Assembly (NCBI RefSeq): GCF_004379255.2
Contig: NC_056039.1
Location: forward strand, 25,309,883 to 25,373,882
Direction: 5' to 3'
DNA length: 64,000 nucleotides
Origin: Salvia splendens
Taxonomy: Eukaryota; Streptophyta; Magnoliopsida; Lamiales; Lamiaceae
This document shows positions 9,893 to 21,861 of the stretch, in pieces. The first letter of the stretch is position 1. The number at the start of each line of letters is the position of its first letter. The position numbers and the translations under genes are program-made. The notes beneath the pieces are model-generated. The model did no database searches, was not told the DNA's origin, and saw only the letters and a list, made by a program, of their open reading frames with translations.

Positions 9893-12516
9893 ATGGACAA
9901 CACAAAGAACACAGGAAGCACCTCTGGAACCGCCGAATCTAACGCGGCGGCGTTCATGGTCGACCTATTACAGAAGCTTGGGGGGCCAGAGGAGGCGATG
10001 AAGGCGTTCGCCATGTTCACCACTATGATGGGGACGACTACCACTGCTCCACCGCCACAAGTTACAGAGACGGAGAGACCCCAACCGGAGGCCATTTATT
10101 CGAAGGCCGAACCAGCCGCCATCGTAGCAGAAACAACCGCCGCGGACAAACCTGAGGAGGAGGCAGATCTGGCTGCGGGTTTGGAGCTCTTGACTGTAAG
10201 CGTACCAAGGTTAGACTCTGTTATGGAGGGGGAAACCCCTGTTTTGGCTGATAAATCTGTTGGTGTGTCTGTGGGGGAAACCCCGATGGATGTTATTTCT
10301 GTGGTTATTGCTAATATTTCTGAGAGGGAAACCTCTGTTACTAGGGAGTTGGAAGAGGGGGAAACCCCTGGTGTTGGTGAGAATGTTGTGGGAGGAGAAA
10401 CCCTAGAAGAATTTGGGGGCGATGAGGCCCAAGTTTCTTAGAAGAATGTTGGTGAGGGGAGGACCCCTGAAAGAGTCGTGGGTACTGAAGCCAACAATGA
10501 AGGAGATTTGGCTGGGGTGGAAACCCCTGTTTATATCACAGGGGAAACCCCTTTGATGTCTGAGGAGGGAGAAGCCCTCGTTACTGAAAATGTACAAGAC
10601 CCTGTTGGTGACAGGGTAAAGTTAATCGTGGATTTGACAGATGTCCCAGAGGCGACAATTTCACCGGTAAATGCAAGGGATGCCCATAGACGAGCCCGCC
10701 GGAGCTTGTTAGATGAAGTTGACGATACGGGAAGGGAAGCGCTGGGTCATGAGGCCGCAGCGGAGGAAAAAGACAACTCTCCCAGACCCGGTGGTGGGGA
10801 GGGTGACGAAGAAGGACGCAGCCAGGCGGCAGACAGAAAAAGGAAGGGAAAGCAGGCCGCTACTTCCTTGACCAAGCGAGCGAAAGGGAAATCTGTTGAA
10901 GCTTCTATCCCTCCACCCGCAAAGGTTCCTTATGCTGCCGAATCTGATAGCCCTGCCGAGTCTAGCGACTCCGAAGAGGAACCTGACGAGGAGCTCAATT
11001 TCGACCCTACGGAAGTTTGGTTGACCAAGGAACTACTGGATTCCATGAGGAAATTCTCGGACCCCAGGCGTGCAGCAACGTTTAAAGAAAAGAGTGCCCA
11101 GGGTAAGCTTGCGAAGTCCGGGAAAAGATATGATCCCGCGGAGCTAAAGGAGATTGCTTCCGATGCCGAATTCTGGGAGTATATCGACGCAATCGGGTTC
11201 GACTAGTTACTGAAACACAGCTCTTTCGAAGTCCCGACAGCAGCAGCGCGTGAGTTCTTTTCAACCTTTCGATTGAAGTCTACGAATGATTTGGATGCCG
11301 ACTCTATTACTTTCCGCCTCTTCAATGAAGAGCACGAAATGAGCATTCACGAGTGGACGCTCCGCATGAGGCTGTTGTCACGCACGCAGGACGATGAAGG
11401 ACTGTGGAATGACAGGATGGTAGGTCCACCGAAGTTTACTCCAGGTTTCCGTCCACAGAGCGCCTGGGAGTTTATAACCCACCCGAAGGTGGGTAAGTTT
11501 AAGACAAGTTGTTCAAAGGCTTCCCACATTGCCAATCAGATCCTGCGATTCGCTCAGACGTTCATCAGTTATAACTTGATGGGAACTGCGAGCGCTGCTT
11601 TGACCACGCCCGACCTATACTTCACTTGGTGTATGGACAAGGGAGTCCGTATGCACCTGGGCTACTGGCTAGCCTAGGCTTGCCATCAAATGGCCGCAAA
11701 TCCTTCCAGACATATGTACACATGCCACATCCTAGGGGCATACCTGCAACACAACGTAATATTGAAGATAGCCAAGTCGTGCCGGGATGTGGAGATGTGC
11801 ATGCCCCCAGAGGTTTTCAATATCGACTATTTCTTCAATAAGGGGCTTCTATACATGTCTGGGAAGGAGGTATGCTTTTATGAGGTCGGCGGGTCGGACA
11901 TCCAGGTGAAACATGAAATAGCAAGTATGGGGGCAGGAGCCAAGGTTGAAGTTGAAGAAATGAGGAAGGAGGTTGGATGGATGAGGTCAGAAATCAAGAT
12001 GGTTAGAGAAGAGATTGTCTACGGGGTAAAGGAAGAGACAGTGTCGATTTTGAGAGAGTACGGAAAGAGGTCGCAGGAGTGAGAACGGAGGTAGACGAGA
12101 TGAGAATGGAAGTCGGGAAGGTCAGAGAGGAGGTCGTGGCCCTCAAGGGACGTCTCACCGACCTTGTGGCAGCGTCAACAAGGCACACTGATAGGTTGGC
12201 AGAAGGCGTCTCGCTGATGATGATAATGACGAAGTGGCTCAGAGCGAAGTTTCCCGAGGCGCCGGAATCTCTTCCTGGCCCTGGCAGCGTTTCTAAACCA
12301 TCAGGGCAACGTCTATCTCTCCAGAAGCCTCCCCAGGAGACGAGGCCTCTAACTGCCTCGTCCGCGACTAAGCCCTTGACCATAAGAAAGGCAGTGCCGG
12401 GACAGCGTGACGAGATGACAGAGACGCTGGATTCGCCGGCAAAGAAGAAAGCTAAAGTGACCCAACCGTCCGCCCCACTCAAGGCTGGCTCCCGCGGGGG
12501 CCAGACCCCGAATTGA
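9893..12516 (+). pseudogene. Third ORF (env position) of the Athila-type element, three TAG stops and one frameshift
   Basis: One reading frame runs from ATG 9893 to about 12080, cut by TAG at 10439-10441, 11204-11206 and 11675-11677. It continues one frame away to TGA at 12514-12516. The N-terminal third is acidic and Pro/Thr-rich with repeated GETP units. It is followed by a Lys-rich stretch, a central globular part (motifs SAWEFITHPKVGKF, GTASAALTTPDLYFTWCMD) and a long C-terminal coiled coil (EVEEMRKEVGWMRSEIKMV onward). No signal peptide or membrane segment was seen, so 'env-like' describes position only. The function of such third ORFs is unknown. Confidence 0.72.
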
Positions 12517-13423
12517 TTTCCCCCCAAACCAAGTAACTTTTACTCTTCCATTTCTTTTAGGTTTTTTTTTTGCTTTCTGTTTGTGTTAATCTGTGCCAGC
12601 ATGCTCTGTTCTGTATATACGTGTTGTACCTTCCCACACTTAGCCCAATCATTGGTCTAAGTGTGAGAAGGGGTTGTTCTGTTTTTTTTTTTTTGCATGT
12701 TTGGTTTTGTTTGTGTGCCTTCTCCCACTTAGCCCGATGTATGGTCTAAGTGTGAGAAGTTTGTTTTGTTCGTCCTTCCCTATTTCCCCACTTCACCAGG
12801 ATAGCTTGGGGACAAGCTTGAGTGAAGCGGGAGGGGGAGGGAGTAAGTGCATTATTTGTATTTGAATATGAGTCTTAATATCTCTAGGTTTTTATGTTTG
12901 TGTGTTGCATGAGGTAGTGGATATAATAAGGCAAAAATTCCCTTAGTGAGAGCGATTGAAGAAAGGATACACGTCAACTTTGATGCCTTTTTCCTTAATA
13001 AACTAAAAGCGGTCTGAATGAAGTAAGGACGATAGAAAATGTCTTAGATAACTTAGCTGTGCAGCCCTACTATAAAAGCAAGTTATAAGCCTAAACACTT
13101 TGAGCTAACATGTAAAAAAAACTGGGCTGCCACTTGATGCTTAGGGAGTAGAGTCTAAAGGAGAAAAAATGGGTTATGGAGGAATAAGCTGGACGAAGTC
13201 CAGAAGTGGTGGTGTAAGCTGGAACTAGTTCATGTTTGTGTGTTGTTTCTCTTTGTGTGTTGTTTTCTTTTATGAATCTGTAATTGTCTAGGTCTATGGG
13301 TCTGTTTTTGTGTTAGTGTTTTGTTTGTAGAGTCGTTCTTGGGAACCGTGCATTGAAATTCGCCTTATTCCTTTTTCTTGTCTTTCATGCTTGAGGACAA
13401 GCATGGTTTAAGTGTGAGCAGTT
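12517..13423 (+). other. 3' non-coding region of the Athila-type element with repeated hairpins
   Basis: There is no ORF. Two inverted repeats, cacacttag...ctaagtgtg at 12635-12665 and cacttag...ctaagtg at 12726-12752, each end in aagtgtgagaag. This resembles aagtgtgagcag at 13410-13421 directly before the 3' LTR. A purine-rich run (gcgggagggggagggag) lies at 12826-12842. Confidence 0.65.
13410..13423 (+). promoter_or_regulatory. Presumed polypurine tract region
   Basis: aagtgtgagcagtt immediately precedes the 3' LTR. Plus-strand priming is expected here, but the tract is poorer in purines than usual. Confidence 0.45.
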
Positions 13424-14978
13424 TGATAAGGCTAATTTCATGCATAGGTCTAGGGGATAAATTCGTGAATTTGCTGAGTCTAACACATGTTTTAAGCCAG
13501 GTGTATAGAGGAAATTCGCCAGGTCTAGGAAAAGAAGGAGGCAATCACGCGCCCGAGGAAACTGGCGAATAAGTAAACATTGTGAAAGAAATTGCAAGAC
13601 GGAGTAAATCTCAGAACTGGAGGGTAGAATGGAGATTTCTACGAAGGTTCTAGAAGATTATGTTTGTTTCTATAAAAGGAAGGTTGCATGCATTCTGGAG
13701 GGATCTTCTCGAGGTGGAGACCTCACTAACAGTCTGCAGCTAGTTCACTTTTCTATACACTTGGGTTCTTAGAGGGAAATTCAGGGGGTTTCGCGCTTGG
13801 GTTCATTTTGCGCTTTCTCGTATTTTCAAGTTGGGTTGTAACACCGTCCTATTGAGGGCGAAGAAACATGTTTCCGTTTATTTTGCTCGTATTTTGTGGA
13901 TTTCACCGAGCTTCGCTGCTCGAAGCTCGGCACTCTGTTTTATCGACTATTCCGTGTTTTATGCAAGTTTAATTTTCTGTTATGTCGATGTCTGATTTTG
14001 CTGTTGTGATTTTCTGGAGTTTGAGCTAGCTTACTTGTTTTGGATGCGTTTCGCAATTGTTTACTGAATCTGTGCAGAGTAATGGCTGGATCAGAGTGAT
14101 CGGAGTTTGTTGGTGAATGAATCGGAGGTTTGAATTTGGTTTTGTAGCTTGATTGTGGAAACGTTTAAATTCGGAGTTGATCGGAGTAGATCTGTTAGAT
14201 CGGGAGTTATGGAGTGGAATCTAGTTGTTGTTGGTTTCGGATTGCTTGGATCCGAAGTGGATTAAGCGTTCGACGTGAGATCTTAGCAGAGTTGGTTTAT
14301 TTTGATGCCTAGTCTTCGTGTTCTCATTTCGCTTCGTCTAGTATATGTAGATCTGAGTTATTTCCGGTTATTCGTAAGTTTCCGACGACCAAACTTTTAC
14401 ATTCTGTTCGAATCTGGGAATGTGCTCTGTTTCCTTCATCTTCGTGTTTAATTCCGTTGAAGAAATGCATGTCGTTGTGAGTTGAATGCTCAGTTAGTTA
14501 TTTGCAGCTTTTCTACCGTACTTGCTATTTCTGGGTCATGGTCCCCACTGTTAATTGTTTTCTGTCTAGCTAAATTAGGTAGTCGTTTACACGGTCTAGG
14601 AAGTAAGCTTAATATACCGAAGTCTTGATGATGTTTGATCTCAGCATGTTTACAGCTTTCTAGGTCTAGCGTTTATATTTCCTGCCTAGGTCTAGTAGTA
14701 GTTATACCTCAACCATGTTTGCGTGGCAGGAGCCGCTTAGTCAAGAGTCTCTAAATGCTCTCTTACGTGTCCATCTTCGTGGGATCGACCCCTGCTTCTC
14801 TATACTAATTTATAGTATTCGGGTTGAGGGATCTTTGAAGGGGAGTTTTGTGTGTACAACGACAGAGTATTCCGTGTTCCCTTGAGTTCCTAGACCAAGT
14901 GATCTAGTGGATTCATAGGACTTGGTGTCTCGACCTCACAACATATAAACCCACGCTACTCTTAAACTCGCAACTTCA
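13424..14978 (+). repeat. 3' LTR of the Athila-type element
   Basis: 1555 bp. It matches the 5' LTR throughout, with scattered substitutions and a 5-bp insertion near 13880. TSD AACTC follows at 14979-14983. Confidence 0.92.
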
Positions 14979-14983
14979 AACTC

Positions 14984-16280
14984 AATCACTATTTGGAAAA
15001 CCGAAAGTTTTGAGAATTTTTGAAAACAAAAAACTTTCAAAAGCAAAGAAACAACTAATTGCAAATAACCACGGAGATAAAAGTATAGAGATAAGGGAAT
15101 TCTAGGGATGTGATTTCACAATTATGGTTATACAAATTCCAACTACAACACTCTAGCACAGTTCTTACTTTGATAGAACGAGTCATCTAGTTTATGCTCA
15201 TGCGATACAAACGTTGATTACAAGCATTAGGGTTGTTAATCCTAAATACGTAACTCCTAAAAGCTCCTAAGACCCTTAAAAAAATTTCACTCTCAATTAA
15301 CAGTGTCATTTTAAAGGAAGCTAATTGTAGTGTCTATTAAGTGAATCTAACTCACCAACCTCCTCTCACGATTATGTAGCAAGTTATATTAAATCATCAG
15401 TGAATGTGTCACTCGTGATACGTAATGTGTCTTCATTTTCTATCTTAATTTTAATAATGATAATATGTACCTAGAAATATGATAGACAACTCCAAGCACC
15501 GGCTAATCGATCACTAGAAATAAAACTAATTGTGGAAAACAATTATTTGTGGTTTTATATTCCAATTTTAAGGAATGGAAATGACATAAGTCAACAAAGA
15601 AAACGGAACATAATTCAAATGACAATTATTCCTCAAATTTAACTGGCATAAATAACTGCAAGATCGCGCATAGCAAATTTTGGGCCTAACACAATTATGT
15701 GAAATGAAATGAATAACCATATTTAAATTTTAAAGACTTTGTAGTCATGTCACTATCATATTATTTATCTACAGGAACCTAATGTAATAGTAACAAATAA
15801 AATATAGCTGGATTTTGTCGCAAGTGGAAAAAATTCAAGTTCATAATACTATATGCCAATTTGTGAAAAAAAACCAATTTTTTTTTGAAAAATTTCATAA
15901 TATTAGATGTCATATAGCTTATTTATACACAGCAAGTAAGACAGAGACAAATTACAATCAAAAGTTGGCATAGTCTTGCTGCTAATTACAAACAATCAAA
16001 AGTTGGCACAGTCCTTTGCTGCTAATTACAAACACAGTTAGTTAATGTCCCACCTTCATAATTAATTGGAACAAAGCACAAATTACGAACAGATATAAGA
16101 CTCTAAAACCACCCTTTATAGACCACACGAAGGGAGAAGATATGAAATCATAACATTTACAGCTTGCATCAAACTAGATACAGATGCCGCAGCAAGAAAC
16201 TGATGCTAATTAACCCTAATGAAAAACCTATGCCAATTTCTCTCATCTGAGCTATTTGAACCTACCTGGTAAATCGCAAC
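14984..16280. other. Intergenic, probably including the 3' end of the BPM transcript
   Basis: AT-rich with no supported gene. A tandem duplication of about 40 bp (caatcaaaagttggca...ctgctaattacaaa) lies at 15955-16033. The 3' UTR of the minus-strand BPM gene probably extends into the right part. Confidence 0.5.
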
Positions 16281-19200
16281 TTATGTTAGCCTTTGCTTAA
16301 CACGTCTGCCATTGGCATCACTTCCGTCCAGGATATCTTCAGTTCCTCGCTTGCCCGAGGCTATTGAGTGTTCATTGATCCCCGCAACATATTCCAATAA
16401 ATCAGTTAGAACATTAGGACAGCTTTCCTTCAGGTACTCAAACCCATCTGTCTGCATTACAGCTGCATTGAAGGGACACCAGCCTGTTAGTTACATTAAA
16501 TAGAAGAATACCCAAACTCAACTGAATCACGCACTAGGTTTCAATATCTTGATGACTGACTATGCCTATAAGAGCTATAACAACCCAACAAGATGAGGTT
16601 TATCATTTAATGCACACAATATCCAACTCAATTCCTTCAAAGACTATTTATGTTTTATGAGAATAATGAAGTGGAACCTGCGGGCTAGTAAATCGATGCA
16701 ATGTGTCAATAAACAGTGATCCTAGTGACTAATGATTATAGAACTCAGCCAACCACTATCAAAAAGTTCCTACCAGCAAAAGGAATAATATCTTTTCTTC
16801 ATTCCACATATATAGGATACTCACAGCTTACAAGTGAAATAATACATACAGCTCAAATTGATTCACAATTAAGACTCGCATGTTCAGAGCATAACAAAAA
16901 AAGGCAAGGCAATTAAAAATTGACACCAGAAGAAGACCAAACATCAGCAATTAGAACCATTATAGTAAATTAGCAATGCTCCTGCACTAATTAATCTGGG
17001 AAACTAGCATGCACTTCCTTAGGCTTAGACGCGACACTAATTAGTAGTATAAACTACAAATAAGCATTTTCACTCATGTATAAAGCTAAAAGCAAATGCA
17101 TGGGAAATACATACCTCTAAGATTTTCAGGCAATGCCACAAATTTGAGACAGACGGCTTTTAGCTGGAAACAATGGTGCTGTTCTGCCAGTGCCAATGTT
17201 GTTGCAACAGTATTAATTGCTACATCCTCACAGAGTTTAGCCTCGCAGAGCAACCTGAGCCTATCTAAACCATACCGATCAGCAGCAGCAAGTAGGTGCT
17301 GAGACATCAAGGTTGAAGCCCATTTTGGGTTCATTCCAGTAAGCTCTTCCATATCAGGTAGTGAGTCCCAGTACATAAAATGAAGCAACGCCTGCAAGGT
17401 AGAATGACATAGGGGTTACAGCATAAGGACAATTAACACGAGGAGCACATACCCAGCTCAAATGCTAGTTAATTAAGTTCATTTTCAAGATCTGGCAGAA
17501 AACACGATGCAAATACCCAAAATATCATGTTAATCAGAAACACAGTCCACAAGTATCCTCAAAGTTCTTACTATCTTCATAAGGATACATTCTCTCAGGC
17601 CAAAAAGAAGCAAATCAAGTAATTTACCCATTGCATGAACTGCCTCACAAAAACATATTGAAGCAATTTGCAAATAGAAGAGCTTCATAGGCATGTAGAG
17701 AAAGATAAGTTACTGTCACAGACAGTGTTGACAAAATGTCGTTCGGGTCGCCTGGGTCGAGACCATCACCGCCCCAATATGGGTGGGTTGATCAAGATAC
17801 AGGGTCGCCGCTGGGTCGCCTGGGTCGAGTGGGTCGCCTGGGTCGAGTGAGTCGCCTGGGTCGCCCTAAGGCCTAAACACATGCTATCTCCGATTTCTCA
17901 AATCTCTCACATGTTTTCTGACTCTCTCAATCACAATTCTCTATATATATGCATGCACCACATCAAACTTTTCAAACCTACTTTCTACACTTTAGAATTC
18001 GGCCTCTTCACTCCTAAACAAATAAACAATTCAAACATCTTTTGCTGCCACCCTTCATATATTCCTTTGTTTTGATATTTTCAGACAATGGTTTCAATTA
18101 TTTATTGTGTTATGACTTATGAATTGTTTTGATATTTTGATCATTTCTATTTTCCATTTTATCTCTATTCACATGAATTGCGTCTACATTTATATTATTT
18201 GATATATTATAAACATTAGAGCAATATATTTATTTTATTTAATATTAAAAGGCAAAAAAATTAACCTAGCTTTGTGGGTCTCTCGACCCCGTCGACTCGT
18301 CGACCCGCGACCCGAATTTTCACCTCATCGACCCGGTGCGCCCCTCGACCCTAACAATACTGGTCACAGATTCTACACATCTATAGTGTTAACAAATATA
18401 ACTGCAAAAAAATTAGAACTGCAGCACCTCAAATCAAGATGAATACAAATAAATAAACAGATAGAAAGTCTAGTTAATAGCTATAATGAAGATTTAGTAT
18501 ATGAAGCCTCATATGACAAAATTTGAAGTAGACAAATATATGGAAACCCATTAACATAAAGACATTGAACAGTTTTTGGGTGTGGGAGAAGTAGCAAACT
18601 ACCTTAAAAACTGATGCCTTCATGTCCTCAACTTTTATACATCGTGTGTTCAGATCTTTCATTGGACCATATAATTGAGCCCTGAATACCGGAGACCGGC
18701 CTGCAAGTACTAATTTGTGAGCGGAAAAGGTTTCTCCGTCGACTTCAAAATTTACATCAGTTCCTTTTCCACTTTTAAGCAGCTTCCCGAATTGCTGACC
18801 AATGTCTGACGGGGGTAACGGGATACAGTAGATCTTAGGTCCCTCTGTGCGAGACTTGACAACACCAACACAACAACGAATTTGAAGACAATCATCTTTA
18901 AGGTAGTCAGAAGTTTCCAGAGCATTTCTTTTGAAAAAGCGCTTATAACCCCTGCACCCAAAGTTATAAATGTATGTTAGACTGACCATTTATTTCACTC
19001 ATTACTATTCAATTTGAGTTTAGAACAAGAAAGTTACATACATACAACAGAGAAAATATGCAAGAGGAGGGAATTCAATTACAGCTTTGCATAAGATACT
19101 TAACTAGAAGATGCTTGTCTGATAGAAAACCAGATCAGACAACTTATGACTCTTCTCCAGGTGTGCCCCATAGCTGCGAGCAACAGCTTGAGCAAAGTAA

Positions 19201-20512
19201 ATACAAAATAAAAAGAACTATACAAAGAAGACTATGCTAAATAAAGCATCAATAGAAACATAGGCAACTATGCTTAGATAGACCGCAGAGACATAACAGC
19301 AAAGAACAATGAATGTAAGGCTATGAAACTCACAGACTGAAACCTTGCATCCCTCAGTTATAATTTCACCAATAATCAGACAGAACAATACACTAAGCAA
19401 CTGCATCTAAGGTATATTCTGGTAAAAATTCTTAAGCGCTAAGTGCTACAAATGTGTTCTTCTTTTCAAGGCGACTTGCACCACGAAGTTTCATACTCCC
19501 TTCGTCCCATAAATATATGTGCACTTTCCATTCCCGTCTGTCCCATAAAATTATGAGCATTTCCATTTATGGAAAGTTGTCCCAACTCATTACCAATATA
19601 CATCAACTTATTTACAACTTATACCATTATAGCCCACCATTACACTCATTATCCACTTATTAATAATGTGGGTCTCACTATCCACTAAAACTATTTTAAC
19701 TACCCTTCTCCTCCACTATCTTACTTTACCAATTGTGCATTAATTCCCATGCCATTTCAAATGCACATATTTTTATGGCACGGAGGAAGTATTTTCAGTA
19801 AAAGGCCTTACAGAAAAACCTCCACGTGTTGCTTCCAGCCCCACATCAATGAGAGGACACATGTTCAACATTTTCCTCCAAGGCAAGACCTTTCACAAGA
19901 AAACAAATTGACACCCCGAAATAAGGAGAAAACGTTGAAATTAAACCACCAACCATACATAACACCAACATCTATGTATATCCGGAAGTAATGTCGAACT
20001 CCTATTCTAACAGTCTAAGCTAACATCAGTACGACTACACAATCGAACGTATTCAACAAGACAATTAAGCCAATGGAAATAAACCAAACGCGAGAAATAG
20101 GAAAGAAAACCCACCACATGCTGCCTCGATATTTAAGTGTGTAAGGCCCGCTCTCCAACGCCCTGCTAAAATGGCTATGCACCTTGTGCCTCTCCCTTCC
20201 ACTCTGATCGAGCAGACTAAGCTCAAAAAGCGCCCTAACATCGGTCCCCTCACTCGCCAAAGCGATGAAAAGCGAGACGTAGGTAGAATTATCCTCCGCG
20301 CTCTTCCCATCGGGGTAGAAATAAATCGACCAATCGTATCCGCCAACCATAAACGTATCCGACGCTACGTACTTCCCAATCCCGATCCCCTTCGACAGCG
20401 AGTACCCCGCGATCATGAACTCGTGGGACCCGTTAACGGTTTCCGTTCTCGACGTTGACGTGGTCAAAGCCGGATCCGACGGTTTCGATACCTCCAGAGT
20501 AAACCTTCCCAT
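16281..20512 (-). CDS. BPM-type MATH-BTB/POZ protein (CUL3 adaptor), four exons
   Basis: Exons on the minus strand are 20512-20115, 18951-18603, 17391-17115 and 16462-16281, giving 401 residues, the usual BPM length. All introns are GT-AG and phases join cleanly. Exon 1 encodes the MATH domain ([36 protein letters not shown]). Exon 2 has GYKRFFKR and the start of the BTB domain ([20 protein letters not shown]). Exon 3 continues the BTB ([13 protein letters not shown]), and exon 4 ends with a basic tail (GRRVKQRL) like the nuclear signal of this family. Such proteins dimerise, bind CUL3 through BTB and bring substrates through MATH for ubiquitination. ATG 20512 is the first in the conserved frame. 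Introns 1 and 2 hold a MITE and a hAT-like element. The family is certain; the exact paralogue is not. Confidence 0.93.
17715..18370. mobile_element. hAT-like non-autonomous element in BPM intron 2
   Basis: The element proper is 17723-18362 (640 bp), flanked by the perfect 8-bp duplication GTCACAGA at 17715-17722 and 18363-18370. Its ends are CAGTGTTGAC and, on the other strand, CAGTATTGTT. An 8-bp target duplication and CAGTG-type ends are hAT features. The left subterminal region has many gggtcg/cctgggtcgag units (17746-17866), and the right one has their inverse (gactcgtcgacccgcgaccc, 18286-18360). The centre is AT-rich and has no transposase. Confidence 0.85.
19496..19789. mobile_element. 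Stowaway-like MITE in BPM intron 1
   Basis: The ends ctcccttcgtcccataaata and tttttatggcacggaggaag are inverted repeats, flanked by TA on both sides (19494-19495 and 19790-19791). The interior is non-coding. Confidence 0.75.
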
Positions 20513-20817
20513 TCCAAATAGGTAGAAGAGGGATGAAGTAATCGGGGAACTTTGGGTTGAATGAGAATTGTCGGAAAAAAAACAATTTGGGGGAATTAGG
20601 ACAGATCTGAGCTAAATTCGGATGATTTAAACAGCGCTTGGACTAAATTGGTGGATATGGATGAGGTAAGTGAGGAGGGAGACGATTGCGCGTGAATCTA
20701 GCGTCTTGATCGTTGGAATTTAATTGGAATTTGAGAATTCAGATAGGTAGAGGATGAAATTCTAGGGTTTTGGGGAGCTTATAGAGAGAGAAGATTTAGG
20801 TGATGAGCGCATGCCAG

Positions 20818-20828
20818 AGTATATATAG
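20818..20828 (-). promoter_or_regulatory. Candidate TATA box of the BPM gene
   Basis: On the minus strand ctatatatact lies about 310 bp upstream of the ATG, with an AG-rich leader between. The position is plausible for a core promoter; transcript evidence is absent. Confidence 0.45.
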
Positions 20829-20829
20829 T

Positions 20830-21861
20830 TGCGTAACTAGACGTATAAATTTCACTTTGTTTCCGTTTTTTATACATTTGTACTTAAAAATTTGTATAAA
20901 AAAACTTATAAAGAAATGCATAATGGATAAAGTAAGATAAAATATAAAAAAATATATTACTCTTAATTTTTAAATTTACTTGAATTAAATTAAAAGTTAC
21001 TTTTGTTATATTACTCTCTTGTCTCATTAAATATGAAATATTTCCATTTTTAGATTATCTCATTAAAAATGAAACATTTTCTAAAATGGAAACAATATCG
21101 TCTTTACATTTTTTTATCTCTCTAACTTTATTTTTTTCTCATTAAATCACAAAAAATACTATATAAAATCTCGAGCCGAAAAGTAAATGTTTCATTTTCA
21201 ATGAGACGGGAAGAGTATTATGCAGCGATAAGAAAGAAATGATATGAAGACTTTATGTCAAATTTTAACATGATTTCAAGCTTAATTCAAATGTATATAA
21301 TATTTAGTAAGAATATATATTTTTTAAGTAGCAAATATTGAAGTTAAAATTTCATTATTTTTAAGTGGTTGCAAATTGTTTAGTATGTAATATATTTTAA
21401 ATCAATTATTATTATAAAATCGACTGTTAATCTAAAATGTTTTACAAAGTTTGATTATGCAGCACAATTTATGTACATTTATTACTATTTTTTATTAATT
21501 AATCTCAACCATAATATTATCGTTCTACATTACTAAAACATCAAACAATTTTTATTCTTTTTTTTTTGGTAATTACTTTTTTGTTCTTAATTTAATACAC
21601 CAAATAAATTTACTCAAAATTCCATATTTTCCAAGAAATTGATTAGGTAATAATCATAATTAACTCTCATAATTAGAAGATTCCAGAACCAGAGTAACGA
21701 CAAAATCTGAATTTCCACGAATCACAGCCACATGAAAATTGAAACGTGAAATCACATCAAACTAACCCTAGATTTTCTCGGTGACGAACAGATATTTGGA
21801 AATTTGACCCTTTGAACAAAAATGGAGAAACAAAATTCTGATTTTTGAAATCAAAGAATAG
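20830..21861. other. Intergenic between divergent BPM and the unrecognised membrane-protein gene
   Basis: AT-rich; holds one MITE (21014-21215) and the likely promoters of both flanking genes. No other feature was seen. Confidence 0.5.
21014..21215. mobile_element. Stowaway-like MITE
   Basis: The left end ctctcttgtctcattaaata and the right end tcattttcaatgagacggga are inverted repeats with TA on each side. Internal copies of tgaaacatttt are present. Confidence 0.6.

Larger units (their letters stand above)
1666..14978 (+). mobile_element. Athila-type Ty3/gypsy LTR retrotransposon, complete but decayed
   Basis: This 13.3-kb element has LTRs at 1666-3214 and 13424-14978, each starting TGATAAGG and ending in CA, with a 5-bp duplication AACTC. 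A primer site complementary to tRNA-Asp follows the left LTR. The order gag, protease, RT, RNase H, integrase is Ty3/gypsy. The integrase C-terminus (motifs [14 protein letters not shown] and HRAYWA), the absence of a chromodomain and a long third ORF in the env position place it with the Athila branch. Gag, protease, RT and the third ORF carry frameshifts and stops, while RNase H-integrase is one open frame. By eye the LTRs differ at roughly 35-40 positions, about 2.4 percent, so the insertion is fairly recent despite the damage. Confidence 0.93.

Noticed and set aside
12003..12527. 174-codon ORF on minus
   Set aside because: It is antisense to the coiled-coil end of the retrotransposon third ORF and has no independent motif.
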